DNA of 64,000 nucleotides from Robiginitomaculum sp. (GTDB lineage: Bacteria; Pseudomonadota; Alphaproteobacteria; Caulobacterales; Maricaulaceae), in contig JAUZSF010000003.1 of NCBI GenBank assembly GCA_030949705.1, forward strand, positions 124,001 through 188,000, written 5' to 3'. The notes beneath the pieces were generated by a model that saw only the letters and a list, made by a program, of their open reading frames with translations, was not told where the DNA came from and made no database searches. The position numbers and the translations under genes were made by a program. Position 1 is the first letter of the stretch. Each line of letters starts with the position of its first letter. Positions 52,105 to 61,011 of this stretch are shown piece by piece.

Positions 52105-52938
52105 CTAAGCCACTTTGGCAACAGCCTTTTCTTTGCGGACATAAAGACCGCGTTTGCCAGGTACCGGCACAAAGGCGTCGGAAAGGCCCATGACGGTTTC
52201 CGCCGCGCCCAGAAACAAAAAGCCATCCGGGGCCATACATTGGGCCAGCCGGTTCAAAATGTCGCTTTTGGTTTCCTGATCGAAATAAATAAGCACATTG
52301 CGGCAAAAGACGACGTCGAACTGTCCCAAAGCCCGAAAGCTGTCCAGCAGATTGTATTTTCTGAAGGTGATATGTTGTTGCAGGCTGGGATCAATACGCC
52401 ACAGATCGTCCACTTTTTCAAAGTATTTGACCATCAGCTGTACTGGCAGGCCGCGTTGCACTTCGAATTGGGAGTACAGGCCGGTTTTGGCTTTTTGCAA
52501 TACCTTGTCCGAAATGTCGGTGGCCAGAATGCTGCTGGCCATGCCTTTCATGCGGGCGGCTTCTTCGCGCAGGATCATGGCCAGCGAATAGGGCTCCTGG
52601 CCCGTGGAAGCGGCGGCGCACCAGATCTTGATTTTGGATCCGGGGCGGCGATTGGCAGTCAGGTGTGGAATGACTTCACTTTTGAACAGATCAAAGGGGG
52701 TGCGATCGCGAAAGAAGAACGTTTCATTGGTGGTCATGGCCTCGGTGACCATGGCATTCAGGCGTTCATCATTGCGTGTGCGCATGGCTGCCACCAATGC
52801 CTCAACCGAGGCAAAGTTTTCCTTGCGAGCGATGGGGCCCAGGCGGCTATCCAGCAAATACCCCTTGTCGGCGCTCAGCACATGACCAGAGCGTTTTTTC
52901 AGCATAGAGACCAAAAAGTCGAAGTCCTGGCTATTCAT
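52105..52938 (-). CDS. cheR: Chemotaxis protein methyltransferase CheR
   Basis: CheR methylates glutamates of chemoreceptors using SAM. The N-terminal helical domain ('QDFDFLVSMLKKRSGHVL', 'AMVTEAMTTNETFFFRD') and the SAM-binding core ('KIKIWCAAASTGQEPYSLAMIL', 'ILATDISDKVLQKAKTGLY', 'FDVVFCRNVLIYFDQ') are complete. I start it at 'MNSQDFDF', whose ATG overlaps the cheB stop by one base; the track adds 13 codons inside cheB. It is the last gene of the operon. Confidence 0.95.
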   Translation of the reverse strand: MNSQDFDFLVSMLKKRSGHVLSADKGYLLDSRLGPIARKENFASVEALVAAMRTRNDERLNAMVTEAMTTNETFFFRDRTPFDLFKSEVIPHLTANRRPGSKIKIWCAAASTGQEPYSLAMILREEAARMKGMASSILATDISDKVLQKAKTGLYSQFEVQRGLPVQLMVKYFEKVDDLWRIDPSLQQHITFRKYNLLDSFRALGQFDVVFCRNVLIYFDQETKSDILNRLAQCMAPDGFLFLGAAETVMGLSDAFVPVPGKRGLYVRKEKAVAKVA

Positions 52939-54059
52939 TACAGTTTTCCCCCGCTGACAATCTTCATGATCGTACATCCTATTTGATTTATAGGTTTGAT
53001 TTGTTCGGCAAGACCGGCCTGTACCACCGATCCGGGCATGCCCCAGACCACAGAACTGGCTTCGTCCTGGGCAATGACCTGTGCTCCTGCTTTGACTATC
53101 TGTTCGGCACCGGCACAGCCGTCATGGCCCATGCCGGTAAGAATGACGCCTAAGGCCGCATTGCCGTAGACTTCGGCGGCGCTGCGAAACATAGGGTCCA
53201 CCGCCGGACGGCAATAGTTTTCCTGTGGGCGCTGGTCCAAGCCAATCACAATGCCGCTGCCGACGCGCCGCACCGTCATGTGAAAATCACCCGGTGCCAG
53301 ATAAATACCACTTGATTTCACCGGCATGCCGTCACGCCCCTCAACTACGGGTTTGCGGGCGTTTTTGCTCAAGTGCTCGGCCAGAACGGCGGTAAAGGCC
53401 TTGGGCATATGCTGGGTGATGAAAACCGGGATATTAATCTTGGGGCCAATGGCGGTGATGACATCGCGCAATGCCTGTGGTCCGCCAGTAGAGGAACCGA
53501 TAAAGACCGCTTTGGGCACAGGCCTTGCCGATGCCGTCTGCGGGCGGATGCGCGCGGCGGTACGGGCTGGCGGGGCCATGGGGCGCTTGTGAGCCACTTT
53601 CGCCCGCCGTCCGGCTTCGCCCAACGCTCTGACTTTGGTAATCAGATCCTGGCGGAAATCTTTGGCACCGGCCAGCGAGCTGGATTCGGGTTTTGGCAGA
53701 TAATCCGCAGCGCCATTGGATAAGGCGCGCAAGGTAATATCGGCATTGCGGTGGGTCAGGGTCGAGGCCATCACCACTTTGGTTTTGGGTGCCGCCTTCA
53801 GAATTTGCGGTAATGCCTTCAAGCCATCCAGGCGCGGCATTTCCACATCCAGAATCACTACATCGGGCTGGTGCTCGGCAGCCAGCTTGATGGCTTGCAG
53901 GCCATCGGTGGCCTTGGCAACAATTTCAATGCCGTCTTCTTCGACCAGCCAGCGGGTAATCATGCCGCGAACCACCGCCGAATCATCGGTAATCATGACC
54001 CGGATCGGGTCATTCATACCGTGGGACGGTTTTGGCATTCTGGGCGCGTTCAGGCTCAT
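52938..54059 (-). CDS. cheB: Chemotaxis protein-glutamate methylesterase CheB
   Basis: CheB demethylates or deamidates receptors after phosphorylation by CheA. The receiver (about 18-135) has 'VMITDDSAVVRGMI' and Asp in 'VVILDVEMPRLDG'. The esterase domain (about 185-370) has the Ser nucleophile in 'FIGSSTGGPQAL', His in 'ITQHMPKAF' and Asp in 'LTGMGHDGCAG'. The linker is Arg/Ala/Pro-rich. Start coupled to cheY by ATGA overlap. Confidence 0.96.
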   Translation of the reverse strand: MSLNAPRMPKPSHGMNDPIRVMITDDSAVVRGMITRWLVEEDGIEIVAKATDGLQAIKLAAEHQPDVVILDVEMPRLDGLKALPQILKAAPKTKVVMASTLTHRNADITLRALSNGAADYLPKPESSSLAGAKDFRQDLITKVRALGEAGRRAKVAHKRPMAPPARTAARIRPQTASARPVPKAVFIGSSTGGPQALRDVITAIGPKINIPVFITQHMPKAFTAVLAEHLSKNARKPVVEGRDGMPVKSSGIYLAPGDFHMTVRRVGSGIVIGLDQRPQENYCRPAVDPMFRSAAEVYGNAALGVILTGMGHDGCAGAEQIVKAGAQVIAQDEASSVVWGMPGSVVQAGLAEQIKPINQIGCTIMKIVSGGKL

Positions 54060-54439
54060 GTTTCTGCAGTCACCAACCCGACTTCGGCAAATTTGGAACC
54101 CAGGATTTCACCATCAAAAGGCTTCATAATGTATTCATTGGCGCCGGCGTGCAGGGCCTCGGTGATGTGGCCCATGTCATTTTCCGTGGTGCAGAACACC
54201 ACAATGGGGACATCGCCACCATCTTCCTTGCGAAGCGCTCGCAGAAAATCAATGCCGCTCATGACTGGCATGTTCCAGTCCAGCAAAATGGCATCCGGCA
54301 TGGCCTTGCGGCATTGCTCCAGCGCCTGGGCACCGTCAGCAGCTTCATCGCAGGCAAATTCCATATCTTCCAGAATTCGCCGTGCAACTTTGCGAATCAC
54401 ACGACTGTCATCAACGACTAGACAATTTTTCATAACCAT
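54056..54439 (-). CDS. cheY: Chemotaxis response regulator CheY
   Basis: A stand-alone receiver of 128 residues that would bind the motor switch. 'CLVVDDSRVIRKVARRI', the acceptor Asp in 'AILLDWNMPVMSG', 'VFCTTEND' and the Lys in 'YIMKPFDG' are all present. I start at 'MVMKNCL' behind 'aaagaggac'; the track start adds 18 residues. CheA here also has its own receiver, so this CheY may compete with it for phosphate. Confidence 0.94.
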   Translation of the reverse strand: MVMKNCLVVDDSRVIRKVARRILEDMEFACDEAADGAQALEQCRKAMPDAILLDWNMPVMSGIDFLRALRKEDGGDVPIVVFCTTENDMGHITEALHAGANEYIMKPFDGEILGSKFAEVGLVTAET

Positions 54440-54467
54440 TTGTCCTCTTTTGTCCCCGATCTGCCGC

Positions 54468-54953
54468 TCAGGCTGCCCGAGCTTCCGTTTCACCGATGTT
54501 CAACATTTTTTCTATGTCCAGAATGATCAACAATCGGCCATCCAGACGATAAATGCCGCGGGAAACCCCTTGCCAGACCGGATCGATATTGCTGGGCAGG
54601 GGTTCGCGATCCCGCTCGGCCAGGCGTAAAACCTCGCCAACCCGGTCAATGATCAGGCCATAGGATTCGTTACCCATTTCCACCCCGATGGCCATGTCCT
54701 GATGTCCTTCGGTGTCCGGTTTTGGCAGGCCCAGACGATCACGGGCATCAATGGCGGTAACAATCCGGCCACGCAGGTTCAGCACCCCCTTCACTTCAGG
54801 CGGGGCCATGGGCACCGTGGTCAGGGAATGGGGTTGAAACACATCATGAATGCTGGTGACCTCTATGCCAAACAACTGGTCGGCAATTTCCACGGTGACA
54901 TACTCGCAGGTGTTTTCGTCAATGTGGATGTGTTGGTCCTCTTGCGTACTCAT
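54468..54953 (-). CDS. cheW: Chemotaxis coupling protein CheW
   Basis: CheW links receptors to CheA. The single CheW domain spans about residues 15-150: 'EYVTVEIADQLFGIEVTSIHDVF', 'APPEVKGVLNLRGRIVTAIDARDRLGL', 'NESYGLIIDRVGEVLRL'. 161 residues. Its ATG overlaps the cheA stop by 4 bases. The N terminus has a short acidic tail. Confidence 0.95.
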   Translation of the reverse strand: MSTQEDQHIHIDENTCEYVTVEIADQLFGIEVTSIHDVFQPHSLTTVPMAPPEVKGVLNLRGRIVTAIDARDRLGLPKPDTEGHQDMAIGVEMGNESYGLIIDRVGEVLRLAERDREPLPSNIDPVWQGVSRGIYRLDGRLLIILDIEKMLNIGETEARAA

Positions 54954-57691
54954 GCCGCTTCTCCATGGGTTTGAAGAACATAATCAATGGTGGAAATCAG
55001 TGATTCCCGATCTGCTTTGCGTACGATGTCAGTAAAGGCATCGGTGGCGCCCATGCGGTCCAGATCATTTTGTCCCATGGCTGAAAGCGCCAGGCGAGGA
55101 ATAGAGGACCAGTGCTCGTCGGTTGCCAGTTTGGTGGCAAAGGCAACGCCGGTTTCATCGGGCATTTCAATATCGGAAACAATGACATCAAACTCTGCAC
55201 CGGTTTCGTTCAGGTGCCAGGCCTCGGCCGCACTGCCAACGGCGGTAACTTCATAGCCTGCTGCGGCCAGCAATGGCGCAACCATGTTGCGGAAGAAGGC
55301 ATTATCGTCCACCAGCAAAATACGCTTTTTCTGGGGGATTTCAGCTTCCTTGTCCTGATGGGCGTTTTCGAACCAGTCATGATAGGCGGCCGTCAGATAA
55401 TGGCCCACATCAATCACTTCGGTGGCATTGCCCTTGAGTACCGCGGCCCCGATAATGCCGGGGGTGTTGGCGCTCTTCTCGATGTTCAGGACTTCTTCGA
55501 CAATGTCGACAATCTCATCAACCACCAGACCAACAGAGCGACCGTGATCAGTAAAGACCAGCACCGGCTGACGTTCATTGTCTTCCAGAGGCGCAAAGCC
55601 CCCGATTTGAACCAGAGGCATCAGGCCGCCGCGATATTGTACCAATTGCTCGCCATCAACATTTTCAATACTGGCGGTATTAATTTCTTCCAGGCGGGTT
55701 ACCAGGCTCAGCGGGACGGCTTTTGGCTCGTCCCCGCCGGCTTTGAACAGCAACATGGCAGTTTGATCTTCAATCAGACCCGTCGCAATTTCCGTGTTTT
55801 CGGCGGCGCGTTCATTGTCTTTGCCCAGATTTACCGATTTGGCGATGCCATTGGGATCGACAATCATAATCACGGTGCCATCACCCAAAATGGTGTTACC
55901 GGAGAAAGCGGAAATGCCGCTTAGGACTTTTGCCAGCGGCTTGACCACGATCTCTTCGGTGTCAAAAACATTATCAACCACCACGCCAAAGCGTTGTTCG
56001 CCAACAATCATCACCACCACAAAAGCGTTTTCCGATGATTTTTCGCTGTGTGGGATATTCAGAATATCCGCCAGGTCGATCAATGGTAACAAGGTGTCGC
56101 GAAGGCGCAGCACCCGGGTGTTGTGAATTTCTTCAACCCGGTGTTCACCGTCTTTGGTGGTGCGTACCAGTTCCAGAACCGAGAGTTGCGGAATGGCAAA
56201 GCGGCTGTCGGCGGCTTCGACGATCAAGGCCGATACAATGGCCAGGGTCAGCGGAATTTTGATGGTAAAGGTGGTGCCTTCACCGCCAATGGATTCCAGA
56301 TCAATGGTGCCGCCAATCTGTTCAATATTGTTGCGCACCACGTCCATGCCGACACCGCGACCAGACAGTGAGGTCACTTCCTTGGCGGTGGACAGCCCGG
56401 CGGCAAAGATCAGACGGTGAATCTCGTTCTCCGTCATACTTTCGGCCTGGGCCTCGGTAATGATGCCGTTTTCTATGGCCTTGCGTTTAATTTTCGAGGT
56501 TGGCAGACCGGCCCCATCATCGGCAATTTCAATGACAATATGGCCGCCCTCATGAAAGGCACGCAGATGAATTTGCCCGGCTTCGGGCTTGTTGGCCGCC
56601 AAACGTATGTCGGTTGGCTCCAGACCATGGTCACACGAATTGCGCACCATGTGCGTCAATGGGTCGCGGATCAGTTCCAGCACCTGACGGTCCAATTCGG
56701 TGCTTTCGCCCTCCATGTGCAGTTCAATTTTCTTGCCAACGGCCTTGGCGCTGTCGCGCACAATGCGGGGCAGTTTCTTCCAGGCGCTGCCAATGGGCTG
56801 CATCCGGGTTTTCATAACCCCGTCCTGCAATTCAGCGGTCACACTGGAAAGCCGTTGCAGCGGAACTTTGATTTCAGTGTCGCCCATATGGCGCACCATC
56901 TGCAATAGCTGATTGCGGGTCAGTACCAGTTCGGAAACCATGGTCATCAGGTCTTCGAGCACATCGACATTGACCCGAATGGACTGTGATACCAGTGAAA
57001 CCTCGACAGTGGGGGCGTTCGAGGATTTTTCGGCATCCTCTTTTTTCTTTTTCTCTTCGGCCAGTCTGGTTTGTTCGGCTTCGGCCGCCAGTTTTTCCAG
57101 ATCCGGGCCATCAGCCTCCATAAAGGCGCGCTCCAGATCAGCCAAGGATACTTCACCGGGGCGCAAAGGCCGATCCAGATCCGCATCATAATTTTCTGTA
57201 CTTTCACCACTCTCTTCGCTGGTGGTGACTTCAGGGGTTGCCTCTTCCTGGGGAGCAGGCTCTTCAACGGGCTCTGCCTCGGCCTCTACGGGCGCTTTGG
57301 CGGCAACTTCCATCTTGCCTTCCGAGGCAGCTACCAATTGGGCGATCATATCCGCATCATCACCCTCTGGCTCGCTCTGGGAAGATCCCAAATGGGCCAG
57401 AATAACCTTCAGCTGGTCAATGGCATTGAGGATCAGGGACACCGTATCGGAATTGGGTACCAGCGCTTTGTCACGATATTTACCCAATAAGGTTTCGCCA
57501 GCATGGGCCAATGCCTCCAAACGGGGCAGACCCAAAAATCCGCAAGTGCCTTTTATGGTATGGACCAGTCGGAAAATGTTGTTGAGCGTTTCCTCGTCAT
57601 TGGGGTTCTGTTCGAACTTGACCAGTTCCGCATCTACAGTTTCCAGGCTTTCCGCCGTTTCAGTAAGAAACTCTTCTAGTAGATCATCCAT
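54950..57691 (-). CDS. cheA: Hybrid chemotaxis histidine kinase CheA with two CheW-like domains and a receiver
   Basis: The 913-residue kinase contains an HPt domain with His44 in 'RLVHTIKGTCGFLG', a long acidic linker (about 110-215), dimerisation helices ('VDVLEDLMTMVSELVLTRNQLLQM'), an HATPase domain ('RDPLTHMVRNSCDHGLE', 'DDGAGL', 'LSGRGVGMDVV'), a first CheW-like domain ('ALIVEAADSRFAIPQLSVLELV'), a second one ('TAMLLFKAGGDEPKAVPLSLVTRLEEI'), and a C-terminal receiver ('RILLVDDNAFFRNMVAPLL', Asp in 'VIVSDIEMPDETG'). No P2 CheY-binding domain is obvious. Start at 'MDDLLEEF' after 'gggggag'. Confidence 0.95.
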   Translation of the reverse strand: MDDLLEEFLTETAESLETVDAELVKFEQNPNDEETLNNIFRLVHTIKGTCGFLGLPRLEALAHAGETLLGKYRDKALVPNSDTVSLILNAIDQLKVILAHLGSSQSEPEGDDADMIAQLVAASEGKMEVAAKAPVEAEAEPVEEPAPQEEATPEVTTSEESGESTENYDADLDRPLRPGEVSLADLERAFMEADGPDLEKLAAEAEQTRLAEEKKKKEDAEKSSNAPTVEVSLVSQSIRVNVDVLEDLMTMVSELVLTRNQLLQMVRHMGDTEIKVPLQRLSSVTAELQDGVMKTRMQPIGSAWKKLPRIVRDSAKAVGKKIELHMEGESTELDRQVLELIRDPLTHMVRNSCDHGLEPTDIRLAANKPEAGQIHLRAFHEGGHIVIEIADDGAGLPTSKIKRKAIENGIITEAQAESMTENEIHRLIFAAGLSTAKEVTSLSGRGVGMDVVRNNIEQIGGTIDLESIGGEGTTFTIKIPLTLAIVSALIVEAADSRFAIPQLSVLELVRTTKDGEHRVEEIHNTRVLRLRDTLLPLIDLADILNIPHSEKSSENAFVVVMIVGEQRFGVVVDNVFDTEEIVVKPLAKVLSGISAFSGNTILGDGTVIMIVDPNGIAKSVNLGKDNERAAENTEIATGLIEDQTAMLLFKAGGDEPKAVPLSLVTRLEEINTASIENVDGEQLVQYRGGLMPLVQIGGFAPLEDNERQPVLVFTDHGRSVGLVVDEIVDIVEEVLNIEKSANTPGIIGAAVLKGNATEVIDVGHYLTAAYHDWFENAHQDKEAEIPQKKRILLVDDNAFFRNMVAPLLAAAGYEVTAVGSAAEAWHLNETGAEFDVIVSDIEMPDETGVAFATKLATDEHWSSIPRLALSAMGQNDLDRMGATDAFTDIVRKADRESLISTIDYVLQTHGEAA

Positions 57692-57789
57692 CGTTTTACT
57701 CCCCCACGGGCTACGATTCTGCCCTGGTGCGTCTATCATTAACTGGACTGGTTAAGGGGGTGCTAAGGAGAAACTTAAAAATCAGATAA

Positions 57790-58476
57790 TTATACAGCCT
57801 CTGCGCGAGTCCCAATCATTTCACACGCATCTTCTTCGGTAAGGGCGACAAATTCCACGCCATCTTCCAGAACGCGGGCTTCGGTGCGGCCACCCAGCGA
57901 GCGGGCAATCAGGCCGGTATAAAAAGGCTGGATAGAGCGGCCATCATAACCGTTTTCCATGGCTTTGCCTTCCAGGGCGGTACTGACCGTGGGCAGAAGT
58001 TTGCTCATGCCACCGCGTACGCACACGCGCATGCGCGCGGCCGAGGCGGCCTCAATATACACTTCACCACCGCGCAGGGCCGCTTCGATGCCTAGGATGA
58101 CCATGTTGAGCAATAACCGGGAGGCGGTTTTTGAAAGGTGTGAAGCGGTCACTCGCCAGACGATTTCAGAGCGCGCAGAGGTAAAGGCCCCGACCACCAG
58201 CCGTTCCAGTTCGCGGGTTTCCACCATGCCGGGTGCCGAAGTGCCCGCGCCAAAGGCAATGCGCGCAAATTCCAGCTTGGCAGAGGCTTGCCCCGCAGAC
58301 TGATGCAATAATTTCAGCGCTTCATCACGCATATCGGCGGCGCTGTCATCTTCCATAACCTCCAGGGCGGTGTTGATGGCACTGACTGGAGCCACCAGAT
58401 CATGACATAATCGAGCGCATAAAAGCGCAGCAAGATCTTCGGCAGGCATATCAAAGGGCGCTGGTGTATGGGTCAT
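57790..58476 (-). CDS. chpT: ChpT-like histidine phosphotransferase
   Basis: ChpT passes phosphate from the hybrid kinase CckA to CtrA and CpdR in Caulobacter. This 228-residue protein has the pattern: a helical hairpin with the phospho-accepting His25 in 'ALLCARLCHDLVAPVSAINTALEVMEDD', and a C-terminal pseudo-HATPase ('RLLLNMVILGIEAALRGGEVYIEA', 'GLIARSLGG'). It is 98 bases upstream of cheA on the same strand, in likely one transcript with the chemotaxis genes. Whether it is the canonical CtrA relay or a chemotaxis-specific one cannot be decided by sequence alone. Confidence 0.87.
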   Translation of the reverse strand: MTHTPAPFDMPAEDLAALLCARLCHDLVAPVSAINTALEVMEDDSAADMRDEALKLLHQSAGQASAKLEFARIAFGAGTSAPGMVETRELERLVVGAFTSARSEIVWRVTASHLSKTASRLLLNMVILGIEAALRGGEVYIEAASAARMRVCVRGGMSKLLPTVSTALEGKAMENGYDGRSIQPFYTGLIARSLGGRTEARVLEDGVEFVALTEEDACEMIGTRAEAV

Positions 58477-58737
58477 ATTGGCACTCGTGCTGATTCGAAA
58501 TCATACCCCTTTTGGGGCGATCGCCATAGAGTGCGGCCATAGCCTTACTATCTGGTGAACAGATATAATGATCACTCTCATAGGAAGTGCATTACCGTGA
58601 TCTCTGCACTTGGCTGGCGAGGAGGCTTGGATTTATCGGTTTGATCCGCCACAATAAAAACATGACCGAGGGTCAGACTTCTTTAACCTCGCTCGCATTC
58701 ACTGCGGCCTGGTATATGAGCGATCGCGGGGAATGGT

Positions 58738-60174
58738 ATGAATGCGCACGCTATAGTGCAGGCGGGCATCAATGCGGTGATGCATGCAAATCTAAAAAGA
58801 GAGCACAAGGTGTTGGGCCTGGTTGCCTTTGTGGTGCCGGTCTTGTTGATGAGCGCAGCCTTTTATAATGCTTATGCGCGCCCAGCCCCTGCCGCGATCA
58901 ATACCGCCCATGTGCCGGTTGAGGTCATTAAAGAAGAACCGCCATTGCCCCCCTTGCCGGATATGGCGGTTCTGGAACAAACTGTATTTGGCGAGTTGAT
59001 CGAAACCCGCCTTAGTCGCGTACACAATCAGATGATCAAGGTGCGCCCCGGGGCCACCTTGTCCAATTTACTGGAAAATGCCGGTGTGGATCGGGGTGAG
59101 GCGGCGCGGGCCATTACCGCCCTGTCGCGCACCTATAACCCCCGCCAGCTGCGTGCCGGGCAAATGTTGACCCTGTCGCTGGAAAGCCTGGATACCAGCG
59201 TGGCCAAAAAGGGTGTGCGGTATCATCTTGCTGGCCTGACCACCAAACCTGATGTTACCCGCACGGTCTTGCTGGAGCGCGAACACAATGGCGATTTTTC
59301 CGCCCGCGAACTGGTGATGGATCTTGAAAAGGGCGAAACGCGGGCCCGCGGCAGCATTGATTCTTCTTTATATGTGGATGGCCTGGCGGCTGGTGCCAAT
59401 GATGCGGTGATTGCCGCCTTTGCCCAGCTTTATGCCTATTCGGTTGATTTTCAGCGGGGCATTCGCCCCGGCGATCGCTTTGACATGGTGTTTGAGGATT
59501 ATCGCGATGACCGTGGAAATTCCATCAAGTCTGGTAATCTGATTTATGCCATGCTGGCCCCGCGGGGCAAGGAAAAGGCCTTTTATCGTTTTGAAACGCC
59601 GGATGGTGAAGTGGGCTATTACAATGCCGAGGGGCAAAGCGCCAAACGATTTTTGATGAAGACGCCTATTAAAGGCGCGCGTATTTCCTCTGGCTTTGGG
59701 CGGCGCATGCACCCGGTACTGGGCTATACGCGCAAGCACAAGGGCACTGATTTTGCCGCCGTAACCGGTACGCCGATCATGGCGGCAGGCAATGGCGTGA
59801 TCGAGCGCGCCTCGCGCTACGGTTCCTATGGCAATTATGTGCGTATCCGCCATTCCAATGGCTATAAAACCGCCTATGCACATATGTCCAAATATGGCCG
59901 GGGTATTCGCAAGGGGCGCCGGGTCACACAGGGGCAGATCATTGGCTATGTGGGGGCCACTGGCCGGGTAACTGGCGCCCATCTGCATTATGAAGTGCTG
60001 AAAAATGGCCGTCAGGTGAACCCGATGACTGTCAAAGTGCCCACCGGGCGCAAGCTCAAAGCCAATGAACTAAAACTGTTTGCCAAGGAAAAGGCCCGCA
60101 TTGATGAGTTGATCAAAAATGCTCGTCCGGCCAAAATCGTCAACAGCCAGCTGGCCTCGGCGGGGCAGCGTTAG
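58738..60174 (+). CDS. M23-family murein endopeptidase (membrane-anchored)
   Basis: The protein is a LytM-type zinc endopeptidase that should cleave peptidoglycan cross-bridges. A single N-terminal transmembrane segment ('VLGLVAFVVPVLLMSAAFY') is followed by an OapA/LysM-like domain ('VRPGATLSNLLENAGVDRGEAARAI', about residues 100-150), and the catalytic domain (about 315-430): 'GRRMHPVLGYTRKHKGTDF' with the zinc His and Asp, and 'GAHLHYEVLKNGRQVNP'. 478 residues, similar to MepM. Its 3-prime end overlaps the opposing gene by 4 bases. Confidence 0.92.
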   Translation: MNAHAIVQAGINAVMHANLKREHKVLGLVAFVVPVLLMSAAFYNAYARPAPAAINTAHVPVEVIKEEPPLPPLPDMAVLEQTVFGELIETRLSRVHNQMIKVRPGATLSNLLENAGVDRGEAARAITALSRTYNPRQLRAGQMLTLSLESLDTSVAKKGVRYHLAGLTTKPDVTRTVLLEREHNGDFSARELVMDLEKGETRARGSIDSSLYVDGLAAGANDAVIAAFAQLYAYSVDFQRGIRPGDRFDMVFEDYRDDRGNSIKSGNLIYAMLAPRGKEKAFYRFETPDGEVGYYNAEGQSAKRFLMKTPIKGARISSGFGRRMHPVLGYTRKHKGTDFAAVTGTPIMAAGNGVIERASRYGSYGNYVRIRHSNGYKTAYAHMSKYGRGIRKGRRVTQGQIIGYVGATGRVTGAHLHYEVLKNGRQVNPMTVKVPTGRKLKANELKLFAKEKARIDELIKNARPAKIVNSQLASAGQR

Positions 60175-60941
60175 TTTTTGCTGGCAAATGTGCGCTTGCC
60201 CGACAGGAACCCGGCCAGGCGCAGGGAGGATGGTCGGCCGGCAAATCCTTCACTGGGAACCATGTGGATTTCCAGTACCGCATCTTCCAGCCGTAATTCC
60301 TGATGGTCTGAAGAGACCAGGCGGATCTCGTTAAGCATGGGCAGCGTGCGGCCCTTGCGGTCTGGATTGCGTTTGATCCGGTTAATGGCACTGCGGGCAT
60401 TTAAGGCCGTATCCAGATAGAGCCAGGCCGTGTTTTCATTGGCCCCACGTGCCGAGATGGTCACATCGTGATCCAGAATGGCAACCAGATCATCGGCAAT
60501 ATTGGACAGGGCCGGGCGCAGATCTTCCAGATGAACATTGCGCGGCCCCAACGGTGTGGCCGGTCCGGCCCGCCAGGCCGGAATGCCGTGGGAGGTCCGT
60601 TCAGGAAACAGGATGGGGCCGCCAACACGGCTCATGCGCACCATAACCGCGCCGAGATCGTTTTTTAACATCACATCGCCGCGTGGCCCAGGCACCTGGC
60701 GCAACACAAAAATTTCCCGGGACCGCACATAGCGAAATAGCAATTGACCCTGATGGCGTTGGTCTAAAATGAAGGCTTCGTTTTTCTTGCCTACATCAAA
60801 GCGGGTGACCGGCTGTGAGTTGGCGGGCACCTGATAGGCTTCGCGCAGCACCTTGGTTACCGGTTCGGCGGCCCAGACGGGCACGATGCCCACAAGGGCA
60901 CTGCCTGCAACTGTAATTATAACGCCTGCGCGTTTCATCAT
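60171..60941 (-). CDS. Exported protein of unknown function, about 256 residues
   Basis: I cannot assign a family with confidence. A signal peptide ('AGVIITVAGSALVGIVPVWAAEP') suggests a periplasmic protein. The rest is a mainly beta domain with many Arg and Leu: 'GQLLFRYVRSREIFVLRQVPGPRGDVML', then 'ALSNIADDLVAILDHDVTISARG', which looks like a repeated alpha-beta fold. It is convergent with the M23 gene. I start at the ATG preceding the signal peptide; the track adds seven residues. Confidence 0.6.
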   Translation of the reverse strand: MMKRAGVIITVAGSALVGIVPVWAAEPVTKVLREAYQVPANSQPVTRFDVGKKNEAFILDQRHQGQLLFRYVRSREIFVLRQVPGPRGDVMLKNDLGAVMVRMSRVGGPILFPERTSHGIPAWRAGPATPLGPRNVHLEDLRPALSNIADDLVAILDHDVTISARGANENTAWLYLDTALNARSAINRIKRNPDRKGRTLPMLNEIRLVSSDHQELRLEDAVLEIHMVPSEGFAGRPSSLRLAGFLSGKRTFASKN

Positions 60942-61011
60942 ATTCAATTGGCCTTCCCTCATGACCGATCATCATGCACCCAACTGCGGCGCTTTTGCGG
61001 CCAAATTGGAC

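Noticed and set aside
52081-52986. 301-residue plus-strand ORF over cheR
   Set aside because: It is antisense to a fully conserved CheR and has no recognisable motif.
55112-55924. 270-residue plus-strand ORF within cheA
   Set aside because: Shadow of the cheA coding frame; the real protein is on the other strand.
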